This document shows positions 42,046 to 50,097 of a DNA stretch of 64,000 nucleotides, in pieces; the stretch's first letter is position 1; each line of letters begins with the position of its first letter. The DNA lies in contig DIUT01000038.1 of the NCBI GenBank assembly GCA_002423105.1, positions 5,382-69,381 on the forward strand, given 5' to 3'. The translations under genes and the position numbers were made by a program. The notes under the pieces are model-generated. The model made no database searches and was not told the DNA's origin. It was given only the letters and a program-made list of their open reading frames with translations. Source of the stretch: Geobacter sp. UBA6151 (GTDB taxonomy: Bacteria; Desulfobacterota; Desulfuromonadia; Geobacterales; Pseudopelobacteraceae).

Positions 42046-44309
42046 CCCAGTATCCGTATATGACCACCGCAGCGTTGTGTGTTCTGCTGCTTGCCCCGCA
42101 GACCTCCCGTGCAGATGGCGAAAAGATTGTCGATGTTGTGGTGCGTGGCAACCGCCGTATCGAGGCATCGGCCATTCTAAATGCCATCACTGCCAAGCCT
42201 GGAGATACACTGAACAGCGACCGGACCGACGTGGATATCCGGGCGGTTTACCGTCTTGGCCAGTTTCAGGATGTGCAGGTTTCCTCGGAGCCGGTCAGTT
42301 CCGGGGTGGTGCTGGTCTACTCGATCATTGAAAAACCGATTGTGCGGGATGTCCGCTTGCTTGGCAATGACAAGATCAAGCAGGACAAACTGCTGGAAGG
42401 GCTGCCGGTCCGCAGAAACGCGATTTTCTCCCAAAAGGATCTGGACAACGCTGTCGCCCGTCTGAAAAAACAGTATCAGGATGAAGGGTACTATCTGGCG
42501 GCAATCGAGCCGTTGGTGGAACAGCGTGCCCCATCTGAATACCAGATCACCTTCCGGATTACTGAAGGGAACCTGGTCAGGATCAGCGACATAACCTTTG
42601 AAGGGGTCACTGCGTTCAGCCCGCGCAAGCTGCGGGGCGTGATGGAAACCAAGGAAAAATGGTTCATGAGCTGGCTGACCGGAGCAGGCACCTACAAGGA
42701 AGAGGTACTGAAAAACGATGTCCTGCTACTGACGGATTATTATCTGAATAATGGTTACATTAATATCAAGGTGGGCGAACCGGTGGTCACCATGTCCGAG
42801 GACAGTGAATCGCTGTTGGTCACCATTGCCGTCACCGAAGGGGATCAGTACCGGATAGGCCAGATAGAGTTCAAGGGCGATCTACTTTACCCTGAAAAGG
42901 AGTTGCGTCAAAAGCTGGTCTCCGAGCCGGGCGAGGTTTTCAGTCGGGGTAAGTTGCGGGCAGATATCGGCACCCTGACCGATATGACTGCCGACAAAGG
43001 TTATGCCTTCAACAACGTCCTTCCCCTGACCACGCCGGATTCCGAGAAAAAGACCGTTGATCTGGCGTTTGAAATTGAAAAGGGCGGGCTGGTCGCCATC
43101 GAGCGGATCAATGTGGCGGGCAACAGCAAAAGCCGTGACAAGGTCATCCGCCGGGAAATGCGGCTGATGGAAGGTGAGCTTTACAGCGCCACCGGTTTCA
43201 AACGCAGTAAGCAGAACCTGATGAACACCGGCTATTTTGAGGAGGCAAATATTTCCAGCATCAAGGGAAGCGCTGCCGACAAGCTGAATGTCAACGTGGA
43301 TGTCAAGGAAAAACCCACCGGAGCGTTTACCATTGGTGGCGGCTACAGCTCGTTGGACGGTCTGATTTTCCAGGGGTCGGTTTCCCAGGCAAACTTCCTG
43401 GGGCTGGGCCTGAAGGCCAACGCATCGGCAGCCATTGGCGGTAAATCCAATACGTACTCACTGGGGCTGACCGACCCCTACTTCCTGGACAGCAGATGGA
43501 CGCTTGGAGCTGACGTCTACCGTTCAGAGCGTGACTACACCGATTACAGTCGGCGGCTGACCGGTGGAGATATCAAGGCCGGGTATCCGATTACGGATTT
43601 CATCAGCACCTTCTGGATGTATAAATACGAGATCAAGGATATCTATTATCCCACGGATGCCTACCGAAGCTGGAACGCCATTGATCCCGGCAACTACCCG
43701 CTGAACCAGACCACCACCAGCTCGGTGTTTGCCAGTATCACCAACAACACCACGGACTTCCGTTTTGATCCCTCAAGCGGCATGGTCAATACGCTCTCGG
43801 CTGAATATGCCGGTCTTGGCGGTAACAACAAGTTTGTCCGTGAAATACTGGATAATACGATCTACTATCCGCTGTGGAAGCAGTTTGTCGTGTCGACCAG
43901 AATCGTGATTGGGGCGATTCAGCAGACCAGCGGTCCGATCCCGATTGATGAAAAATTCTATCTGGGCGGTATCGGCACCTTGCGCGGTTATTCTGCGCGC
44001 ACAGTCAGCCCCCGTGACGCCAATGGCATTTATGTTGGCGGCGAAAAAGAGCTGTTCGGTAATGCGGAACTAAAATTTCCCCTGTTACCGGAGTTTGGCA
44101 TCAAGGGGGTGGCTTTTTTTGACTACGGCAATGCCTGGACCAGCGGCGGTATCAAGCCGCCTGAACTCCTGATGAGCTATGGCGCCGGTGTCCGCTGGGC
44201 ATCACCCATGGGGCCGTTGCGTCTGGAATATGGTATTCCCATCAACCCCCGGCCCGGCATAGATAACAAATCAGGCCGCTTTGAATTTGCAATCGGCAGT
44301 ATGTTCTAA
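42042..44309 (+). CDS. bamA: Outer membrane protein assembly factor BamA
   Basis: A 755-residue Omp85 protein that inserts beta-barrels into the outer membrane. A signal peptide (TTAALCVLLLAPQTSRADG) is followed by five POTRA domains (about 27-350; successive repeats begin near IVDVVVRGNRRIE, VRDVRLLGNDKI, ISDITFEGV, IGQIEFKGD and IERINVAGNSK). The 16-strand barrel includes the lid-loop motif GGIGTLRGY (VRGF-type) and ends GRFEFAIGSMF with the terminal aromatic residue needed for assembly. It starts at a GTG overlapping lolD. Skp follows 33 bp later. Confidence 0.96.
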   Translation: MTQYPYMTTAALCVLLLAPQTSRADGEKIVDVVVRGNRRIEASAILNAITAKPGDTLNSDRTDVDIRAVYRLGQFQDVQVSSEPVSSGVVLVYSIIEKPIVRDVRLLGNDKIKQDKLLEGLPVRRNAIFSQKDLDNAVARLKKQYQDEGYYLAAIEPLVEQRAPSEYQITFRITEGNLVRISDITFEGVTAFSPRKLRGVMETKEKWFMSWLTGAGTYKEEVLKNDVLLLTDYYLNNGYINIKVGEPVVTMSEDSESLLVTIAVTEGDQYRIGQIEFKGDLLYPEKELRQKLVSEPGEVFSRGKLRADIGTLTDMTADKGYAFNNVLPLTTPDSEKKTVDLAFEIEKGGLVAIERINVAGNSKSRDKVIRREMRLMEGELYSATGFKRSKQNLMNTGYFEEANISSIKGSAADKLNVNVDVKEKPTGAFTIGGGYSSLDGLIFQGSVSQANFLGLGLKANASAAIGGKSNTYSLGLTDPYFLDSRWTLGADVYRSERDYTDYSRRLTGGDIKAGYPITDFISTFWMYKYEIKDIYYPTDAYRSWNAIDPGNYPLNQTTTSSVFASITNNTTDFRFDPSSGMVNTLSAEYAGLGGNNKFVREILDNTIYYPLWKQFVVSTRIVIGAIQQTSGPIPIDEKFYLGGIGTLRGYSARTVSPRDANGIYVGGEKELFGNAELKFPLLPEFGIKGVAFFDYGNAWTSGGIKPPELLMSYGAGVRWASPMGPLRLEYGIPINPRPGIDNKSGRFEFAIGSMF

Positions 44310-44342
44310 TCAGACAGGTAAACACACAAGGAGAAATGTAGC

Positions 44343-44864
44343 ATGAAGAAATTTGTTCTGTCAGCGCTTATGGTGATGATCTGTTCCAGCCTTGGATGGG
44401 CTGCTGAAGTAAAGATTGGCTATATCGATATGCAGCGGGCGCTGAATCTGTCCGAAGCCGGACTGCAAGCCAAAAACCAGTTGCAGGAGCGGCTGAAAGC
44501 CTACCAGATTCAGATCAATGTAAAGCAGGAAGAATTGCAGAAGCTGAAAACCGATCTGGAGAAGCAGGGCATGACCTTGAATGAGGCTGCGCGGGCGGCC
44601 AAGGAAAAAGATTATCAACAGAAGTTGAAGGATTTTCAGCGCTTTACCAAGGATGCAGAGGAAGATTTGCAGGCTCGTGATGGCGAGTTTACCAAGAAAA
44701 TCCTGGAAACCCTTGAAAAACTGATCAACGAGTATGGCAAGAAAAATGGTTTTACCGTTATTCTGGATGCCCGTGGCTCTGCGCTGCTCTATGCCGATCA
44801 GAGCGCGGACCTGACCGATGCCTTGCTGAAGGCCCTGAACGAGGCCACCAAGGCAAAGAAATAA
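44343..44864 (+). CDS. skp: Periplasmic chaperone Skp/OmpH
   Basis: A 173-residue periplasmic holdase for outer-membrane proteins. A signal peptide (MKKFVLSALMVMICSSLGWA) is followed by VKIGYIDMQRALN, the conserved first strand, and long helical tentacles (about 40-115) rich in Lys and Gln. The C-terminal VILDARGSALLYAD closes the trimer body. AAGGAG lies upstream. Its place between bamA and lpxD matches most proteobacteria. Confidence 0.93.
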   Translation: MKKFVLSALMVMICSSLGWAAEVKIGYIDMQRALNLSEAGLQAKNQLQERLKAYQIQINVKQEELQKLKTDLEKQGMTLNEAARAAKEKDYQQKLKDFQRFTKDAEEDLQARDGEFTKKILETLEKLINEYGKKNGFTVILDARGSALLYADQSADLTDALLKALNEATKAKK

Positions 44865-44869
44865 CCCCC

Positions 44870-45910
44870 ATGCAGATAACCAAGACATTACAGGAACTGG
44901 CCGAGTATCTGGGGGGCGTTGTGCGGGGTGACGGATCGGTGCGGATCGCCGGTCTTGCTCCCCTTGACAACGCCGGACCCGGCGCCATCACCTTCCTTGC
45001 CAATCCCAAATATGCCGCCAAGGTGGCCGAGACAAAGGCCGATGCCGTGCTGATGGCGCCCGGTGGCGAAGCTTACGGCCGGAATGTGATAGAACTGGCC
45101 AATCCCTATCTGGGCTTCGCCAAGTTGCTTACCCTGTTCTATACTCGTCCCCACCCGGTTCTGGGAGTCATGCCGGGGGCGATAGTCGGCACCAATGTTA
45201 CCCTGGGTGCCGCAGTCAGCATCCATGCCGGGGCCGTGGTCGGTGCGAACGTCACCATCGGCGAACGGACGGTGATCTATCCCGGTGCAGTAATTTACGA
45301 TGATGTCGCCATTGGTGACGACTGCGTGGTACATGCCAATGCCGTGGTCAGAGAGCGCTGCCGGATCGGCAACCGCTGCAAGTTGCAGCCAGGGGCGGTC
45401 ATTGGCAGTGATGGCTTCGGCTACGCTCCCGATGGCAGCTCCTACTATCCCATTCCCCAGATCGGCATCGTGGTGCTGGAAGACGATGTGGAAGTCGGCG
45501 CCAACGCAACGGTTGACCGGGCTGCCCTGGAAGTAACCCTGATCAAGCGCGGCACCAAGCTGGACAACCTTGTGCAGGTGGCCCACAACTGCCGGATTGG
45601 CGAAGATTGCATGATCGTGTCACAGGTGGGGATTGCGGGCAGCAGCACGATCGGCAATCATGTCACCCTGGCTGGACAGGTGGGGGTCGTGGGCCATGTT
45701 TCCATTGGTGACAACGTGATCGTCGGAGCACAGGGCGGTGTTCCCGGTTCTCTGGCTGCCAATGCCTACTACAGCGGTTCACCGGCCATGCCCCACAAGG
45801 AGTGGCTGCGGGTGATGGGTACCTTGCCCAAGCTGCCAGATATGCGTAAGAAAATGACGGAACTTGAAAAAAAGATTGCCGGGCTTGAGGCCCTGCTGGC
45901 GAAGGAGTGA
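44870..45910 (+). CDS. lpxD: UDP-3-O-acylglucosamine N-acyltransferase
   Basis: A 346-residue left-handed beta-helix acyltransferase, third step of lipid A synthesis. The N-terminal uridine-binding domain (LAPLDNAGPGAITFLANPKY) precedes hexapeptide repeats (105-300) and the catalytic-region motif LDNLVQVAHNCRIGEDCM. The C-terminal helix MRKKMTELEKKIAGLEALL is a coiled coil. If the gnnA/gnnB prediction is right, the substrate would be the 2,3-diamino sugar derivative. It starts 5 bp after skp. Confidence 0.96.
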   Translation: MQITKTLQELAEYLGGVVRGDGSVRIAGLAPLDNAGPGAITFLANPKYAAKVAETKADAVLMAPGGEAYGRNVIELANPYLGFAKLLTLFYTRPHPVLGVMPGAIVGTNVTLGAAVSIHAGAVVGANVTIGERTVIYPGAVIYDDVAIGDDCVVHANAVVRERCRIGNRCKLQPGAVIGSDGFGYAPDGSSYYPIPQIGIVVLEDDVEVGANATVDRAALEVTLIKRGTKLDNLVQVAHNCRIGEDCMIVSQVGIAGSSTIGNHVTLAGQVGVVGHVSIGDNVIVGAQGGVPGSLAANAYYSGSPAMPHKEWLRVMGTLPKLPDMRKKMTELEKKIAGLEALLAKE

Positions 45911-45913
45911 GCT

Positions 45914-46363
45914 ATGGAACCAACGCTGCCGATGGATGTGAATGCGATCATGAAGATTTTACCGCACCGCTTTCCGTTCCTGCTGGTGGACCGGATTGTA
46001 GAGCTGGAACATGGCAAAAGCTGCGTGGGGATCAAGAATGTCACCATCAACGAGCCGTTTTTTCCCGGACACTTTCCCGGTCACCCGGTCATGCCGGGGG
46101 TACTGATCGTTGAAGCCATGGCCCAGGTGGCCGGTATCATGGCCTATCTGGCTTCCGACGAGGAAACCCAGAAGAAGGTCAGCTACTTCATGGCCATAGA
46201 AAACGCCAAGTTTCGCAAGCCGGTGGTGCCTGGCGACCAACTGCGCATTGAAATCACGACAACCCTCAATCGCCGTGGCATCTGGGGCGTTGACGGCAAG
46301 GCCTATGTGGATGGAAAGCTGGTAACCGAGGCATCGCTGAAAGCCACCTTTGCCGCAGCCTGA
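45914..46363 (+). CDS. fabZ: 3-hydroxyacyl-ACP dehydratase FabZ
   Basis: A 149-residue hot-dog-fold dehydratase of fatty acid synthesis. The signature FFPGHFPGHPVMPGVLIVEA contains the catalytic His, and the partner Glu is in VEAMAQVAG. ILPHRFPFLLVDR at the N-terminus is also typical. Placed between lpxD and lpxA as in many Gram-negatives, it balances 3-hydroxyacyl-ACP use between phospholipid and lipid A. It starts 3 bp after the lpxD stop. Confidence 0.97.
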   Translation: MEPTLPMDVNAIMKILPHRFPFLLVDRIVELEHGKSCVGIKNVTINEPFFPGHFPGHPVMPGVLIVEAMAQVAGIMAYLASDEETQKKVSYFMAIENAKFRKPVVPGDQLRIEITTTLNRRGIWGVDGKAYVDGKLVTEASLKATFAAA

Positions 46364-46380
46364 GAAAGAGAGAACCGATC

Positions 46381-47163
46381 ATGTCATTACATCCCACTGC
46401 AATTATTCATCCATCCGCACAGATCGCAGAAGGGGTCGAGATCGGCCCCTATGCTATTATTGAAGAGCAGGTCAGCATCGGTAAAGGAAGCGTGGTCGGC
46501 CCCCATGCCTTTATTGGGAAATGGACTCAGCTTGGCGAGAACAACCACATCTTTCATATGGCCTCGGTGGGGGCGCCGCCGCAGGACCTCAAATACAAGG
46601 GTGAAGAGTGCTGGACCCGGATCGGCAACGGCAACGTAATCCGGGAATTCGCCACCATCCACCGTGGCACCACCACCGGACACGGTGAAACCGTGATGGG
46701 GAACAACAACCTGATGATGGCCTACTCTCACGTGGCCCATGATTGTGTAGTGGGTAACGGCAATGTCTTTGCCAATTCGGCTACCCTGGCCGGCCACGTT
46801 ACCGTGCAGGATAACGTCATTCTGGGGGGGCTGGTGGCCATTCACCAGTTCGTTACCATCGGCGCCTATGCGATGTTGGGCGGCGGTACCCTGGTGGGGC
46901 TTGATATCCCCCCCTACATGATTGCCACCTCCGGAAAGCGCGACGCAAAACTTCGGGGATTAAATCTGATCGGTTTGAAGCGGCGCGGATTCAGCGATGA
47001 GGCGATCAATAACCTGAAAAAGGCCTACAAGACATTGTTCATGGCCGACCTGAAGCAGGCCGACGCCATTGCCAAAATTCGTGCCGAAATTACCGGTTGC
47101 CCTGAGGTTGATCTCCTGCTGGAGTTTATTGAAACATCCAAACGGGGGATTTGCCGCGGATGA
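46381..47163 (+). CDS. lpxA: UDP-N-acetylglucosamine (or GlcNAc3N) acyltransferase
   Basis: A 260-residue left-handed beta-helix enzyme, first step of lipid A synthesis. Hexapeptide repeats begin at IHPSAQIAEGVEIGPYAIIE. The catalytic His lies in SHVAHDC, and GHVTVQDNVILGGLVAIHQF and GLKRRGFSDEAI match the family. The following gnnA/gnnB-like genes suggest that its acceptor may be UDP-GlcNAc3N, giving an N-linked rather than O-linked acyl chain; that specificity cannot be proved by inspection. The stop overlaps the next ATG. Confidence 0.95.
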   Translation: MSLHPTAIIHPSAQIAEGVEIGPYAIIEEQVSIGKGSVVGPHAFIGKWTQLGENNHIFHMASVGAPPQDLKYKGEECWTRIGNGNVIREFATIHRGTTTGHGETVMGNNNLMMAYSHVAHDCVVGNGNVFANSATLAGHVTVQDNVILGGLVAIHQFVTIGAYAMLGGGTLVGLDIPPYMIATSGKRDAKLRGLNLIGLKRRGFSDEAINNLKKAYKTLFMADLKQADAIAKIRAEITGCPEVDLLLEFIETSKRGICRG

Positions 47164-48104
47164 GCAGGCTGCGTACAGCGGTTGTCGGTGTCGGCTATCT
47201 GGGGAATTTCCATGCCCAGAAGTATGCCGCGTTGCTTGATGTTGAACTGACGGGGGTTGTGGACAGTGATGCCGCTAGAGCCTCGGAAGTGGCTGCCGCC
47301 TGCGGTTGCGCCGCTTTTACGGACTACCGCGAACTGATCGGCCGGGTTGATGCGGTGAGCGTGGTGGTGCCCACCCAGTACCATCATCAGGTGGCGCTGG
47401 ATTTTCTGAGTGCCGGTGTGCATGTGCTGATTGAAAAGCCGATTACCGTGACCATTGAGCAGGCCGATGAGCTGATCGCTGTTGCGGACGATAAAAAGCT
47501 GGTGTTCCAGGTGGGACATCTTGAGCGTTTCAATCCGGTGCTGATGGCTGCCGAAGAGGTGCTTACTGCGCCGCTGTTTGTGGAATCGGTGCGCATCGCG
47601 CCGTTCAAGCCGCGGGGGACCGATGTCAATGTGGTGCTGGATCTGATGATCCATGATATCGACATCATCCAGCACCTGGTTAAATCAAAGGTTGCACGGA
47701 TTGATGCCATCGGCGCGCCGGTTTTCACCGCCGAGGAGGATATCGCCAATGCCCGGATCGCCTTTGAGAACGGTTGTGTCGCCAATGTCACCGCCAGCAG
47801 GATCAGTCTGAAGAGCGAACGGAAGATGCGCATATTCCAGCGGGACGCCTACCTGACCCTGGATTTTCAGAACAAGAAACTGCTGGTGGCCAAACGGGGC
47901 GCGGGTGAGTTGATGCCCGGCATCCCCAATGTCCAGGTGCAGGAGCGGGAGTTGGGTCAGTCCGATCCCCTGCTGTCCGAGATCAGCTCATTCGTGGAAG
48001 CCATCCAACAGGGGGGGCAACCCCAGGTAAGCGGTCGCGATGGCCGTATGGCGCTGGAAACGGCGCTGAAGATCAATGAAGCTTTGAACAGGATACCGTC
48101 ATGA
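47160..48104 (+). CDS. gnnA: Gfo/Idh/MocA oxidoreductase, GnnA-like
   Basis: A 314-residue NAD-dependent dehydrogenase. The Rossmann GVGYLGNFHAQKY motif opens the protein, and the catalytic EKP motif appears as VLIEKPITVT near residue 98. I use the ATG at 47160 (ATGA overlap with lpxA) over a TTG three codons upstream. In Acidithiobacillus ferrooxidans and Leptospira, GnnA oxidises UDP-GlcNAc at C3 before amination by GnnB, and the genes lie by lpxA. Same family and same place here support that role; a WlbA/WbpB-type O-antigen enzyme is the alternative. Confidence 0.75.
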   Translation: MSRLRTAVVGVGYLGNFHAQKYAALLDVELTGVVDSDAARASEVAAACGCAAFTDYRELIGRVDAVSVVVPTQYHHQVALDFLSAGVHVLIEKPITVTIEQADELIAVADDKKLVFQVGHLERFNPVLMAAEEVLTAPLFVESVRIAPFKPRGTDVNVVLDLMIHDIDIIQHLVKSKVARIDAIGAPVFTAEEDIANARIAFENGCVANVTASRISLKSERKMRIFQRDAYLTLDFQNKKLLVAKRGAGELMPGIPNVQVQERELGQSDPLLSEISSFVEAIQQGGQPQVSGRDGRMALETALKINEALNRIPS

Positions 48105-49192
48105 TACCAATGGTTGATCTGAAGACCCAATATCACCAGTTGCAGCAGGCTATTGACAAGGCCGTGCTGGAGGCGCTGGAAAGCTGTCAGTTTATCCTTG
48201 GTCCCAATGTAACGGGCCTGGAGAAGGAAACCGCTGCCTACCTCGGCAGTCCCCATGCAATCAGCTGCGCTTCCGGTACCGATGCCCTGCATCTGGCGGT
48301 CCTGGCTGCCGGTATAGGGCCTGGGGATGAGGTGATCACCACCCCCTTTACCTTTATCGCCACCGCCGAAGCGATCTGCTATGCCGGAGCAACGCCGGTA
48401 TTTGTGGATATCGACTCCAAGACCTTCAATATTGTCCCGGAACTGATCGAGCAGGCCATCACCCCCCGGACAAAAGCGGTGATTCCGGTGCACCTCTTTG
48501 GGCAGCCCGCCGACATGGGGGCCATAACGGATATCTGTACGCGCCATAAGCTGATCCTGATCGAGGACTGCGCCCAGTCCTTTGGCGCAGCCATTGGCGG
48601 CAGCATGACCGGTACCATCGGCCGTTTCGGTGCTTTCAGTTTCTTTCCCAGCAAGAACCTGGGGGGCTACGGTGATGGCGGCATGATTACCTGCGCCAGT
48701 TCAGAAGATGCCGATCAGCTTAAAATGTTCCGCAACCACGGCAGCCGGGTACGCTACCACCATGATGTCATCGGCTTCAACAGCCGTCTCGATGATATCC
48801 AGGCTGCCATCCTGCGGGTCAAGCTGCAGCATATTGATCGCTTCAACCAGGAACGCCGCCGCGTGGCCCACCGTTATTCCGAGGGGCTGAAAGATCTGGT
48901 GACTGTACCGTTTGAAGATGGCAAGGGCACGCATGTCTATCACCAGTACACTCTGCTGACAGATCGCCGCGACGCGGTGATGGCCTGCTTAAGCGAACAG
49001 CAGATCGCCAGCGCGGTCTATTATCCGATCCCGCTGCATCGCCAGAACGTCTTTGCCGCACAGTGCACCAACCTGCATCTGCCGGTGTCCGAGTCGGTGG
49101 CGGAGCGCTGCATGTCACTTCCCATCTATCCCGAGATGACCAATGAACAGGTTGATCTGGTGATTCAGACGGTGCGTGGGGCGGTCGGCTGA
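48101..49192 (+). CDS. gnnB: DegT/DnrJ/EryC1 sugar aminotransferase, GnnB-like
   Basis: A 363-residue PLP-dependent aminotransferase. It begins IPMVDLKTQYHQL, carries ASGTDALHLAVLAAG and TTPFTFIATAEAI, and has the PLP-lysine motif FSFFPSKNLGGYGDGG. The start overlaps the gnnA-like stop by four bases, so the two are a coupled unit. Together they would make UDP-2-acetamido-3-amino-2,3-dideoxyglucose for LpxA. A terminator-like hairpin follows the gene, before the inserted toxin-antitoxin genes. Confidence 0.75.
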   Translation: MIPMVDLKTQYHQLQQAIDKAVLEALESCQFILGPNVTGLEKETAAYLGSPHAISCASGTDALHLAVLAAGIGPGDEVITTPFTFIATAEAICYAGATPVFVDIDSKTFNIVPELIEQAITPRTKAVIPVHLFGQPADMGAITDICTRHKLILIEDCAQSFGAAIGGSMTGTIGRFGAFSFFPSKNLGGYGDGGMITCASSEDADQLKMFRNHGSRVRYHHDVIGFNSRLDDIQAAILRVKLQHIDRFNQERRRVAHRYSEGLKDLVTVPFEDGKGTHVYHQYTLLTDRRDAVMACLSEQQIASAVYYPIPLHRQNVFAAQCTNLHLPVSESVAERCMSLPIYPEMTNEQVDLVIQTVRGAVG

Positions 49193-49230
49193 CAGAAGGA
49201 AATCGACTTTTACTTTGAAGTCTTGTACAT

Positions 49231-49265
49231 GGCGAAGTCGAGGGTATCTCTGCTTCGCCTTTCTT
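49231..49265 (+). terminator. Terminator after the gnnB-like gene
   Basis: GGCGAAG (49231-49237) pairs with CTTCGCC (49253-49259), followed by TTTCTT. It lies between the upstream lpx genes and mqsR, so it should separate the two transcripts at least in part. Confidence 0.65.
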
Positions 49266-49296
49266 GCGCCATTAAAGCGGAACAGACCTGTCCTTA

Positions 49297-49334
49297 TTTA
49301 TCATATTGACTAATTTTATCATATTGGGTATTTT
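49297..49334 (+). promoter_or_regulatory. mqsR promoter with direct repeats
   Basis: TTGACT (49306-49311), 17 bp, TATTTT (49329-49334). The 12-mer TTTATCATATTG occurs at 49297-49308 and again at 49315-49326, overlapping the -35 box and the spacer. These are candidate operators for MqsA. The transcription start would fall within a few bases of the mqsR ATG. Confidence 0.6.
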
Positions 49335-49342
49335 GTGCGTAT

Positions 49343-49648
49343 ATGGATAAGCGAACTCCCCATCACAACCTGGTTGATGTACAGGCAATCGTAGCTGATC
49401 TGGCAAGTCGCCCGTTCACTGCAACTGCCTTGCGTGGCGGTCTTGAGCTGGGATTAACGGAAACCGAGATGAGAAAGGTGGTTCTCTCTCTTTGTCGCCG
49501 GAATTTTTATAAATCCATGACCACCCATACTGATCACAAGGAATGGCAGGATGTGTATCATGGTGTAACTGAAGAAGGAACAGCGGTATATATCAAGATC
49601 ACAGCCTATTCAGACCGTCCCCCGGTTATACAGTTCAAAGCAAAATGA
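49343..49648 (+). CDS. mqsR: MqsR-type toxin (GCU-specific mRNA interferase family)
   Basis: A 101-residue RelE-fold ribonuclease toxin; known MqsR proteins are about 98 residues. The stretches VQAIVADLASRPFTATALRG, SLCRRNFYKSMTTHTDHKEWQDVYH and the ending YIKITAYSDRPPVIQFK are typical. No ribosome site precedes the ATG, and the predicted transcript is close to leaderless. It is 8 bp upstream of the antitoxin gene; unlike most type II systems, toxin comes first, as is usual for mqsRA. Confidence 0.88.
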   Translation: MDKRTPHHNLVDVQAIVADLASRPFTATALRGGLELGLTETEMRKVVLSLCRRNFYKSMTTHTDHKEWQDVYHGVTEEGTAVYIKITAYSDRPPVIQFKAK

Positions 49649-49656
49649 GGTGACAT

Positions 49657-50097
49657 ATGAAATGTCCAGCATGCGGCCATACCAATATGGCCGATAAAAT
49701 CATGGATGAAACCCTTTCTTACGGGGGGCAGTCGTTGACGCTCCACGGGATGAAGGGTGATTTCTGCCCGGAATGCGGCGAAGGTGTCTGGGACGAAGAA
49801 AGTTATCGCCGCTATACTGAGGCACAATCAGCACTTGTTCGTGCAACAAAGGAAGATGTCAGCGCCGATATACGACGAATCAGAAAAAGTCTGAAGCTTA
49901 CGCAAACCGAACTTTCAGAAGTCGTAGGAATTGGCAAGGTGGCATTTTCACGTTACGAGCGTGGCGAAACCCGTCCTCCCGCCCCTTTGGTCAAGCTTTT
50001 GAAACTGGTGGAACGGCACCCTGACCTTCTTGCAGAAATGAGCCCATCCAAATTTCCTCGTAATGAGCCACACTCACCAAAGCGCGCAACACGATGA
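49657..50097 (+). CDS. mqsA: MqsA-type antitoxin
   Basis: A 146-residue antitoxin and repressor. The N-terminal zinc domain has CPAC (Cys3, Cys6) and CPEC (Cys37, Cys40). The C-terminal HTH-Xre domain (about 67-125) contains LKLTQTELSEVVGIGKVAFS and RYERGETRPPAPL. It is about 15 residues longer than E. coli MqsA, with a basic tail. GAGGTGA gives a good ribosome site. The stop overlaps the lpxB ATG by four bases, an unusual fusion of a toxin-antitoxin unit with an essential pathway. Confidence 0.92.
   Translation: MKCPACGHTNMADKIMDETLSYGGQSLTLHGMKGDFCPECGEGVWDEESYRRYTEAQSALVRATKEDVSADIRRIRKSLKLTQTELSEVVGIGKVAFSRYERGETRPPAPLVKLLKLVERHPDLLAEMSPSKFPRNEPHSPKRATR

Noticed and set aside
47160..49192. 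Wlb/Wbp-type UDP-ManNAc3NAcA pathway for O-antigen
   Set aside because: Not excluded, but no acetyltransferase, UDP-GlcNAc dehydrogenase or epimerase partner is adjacent, and the genes are coupled to lpxA. The GnnA/GnnB reading is preferred.
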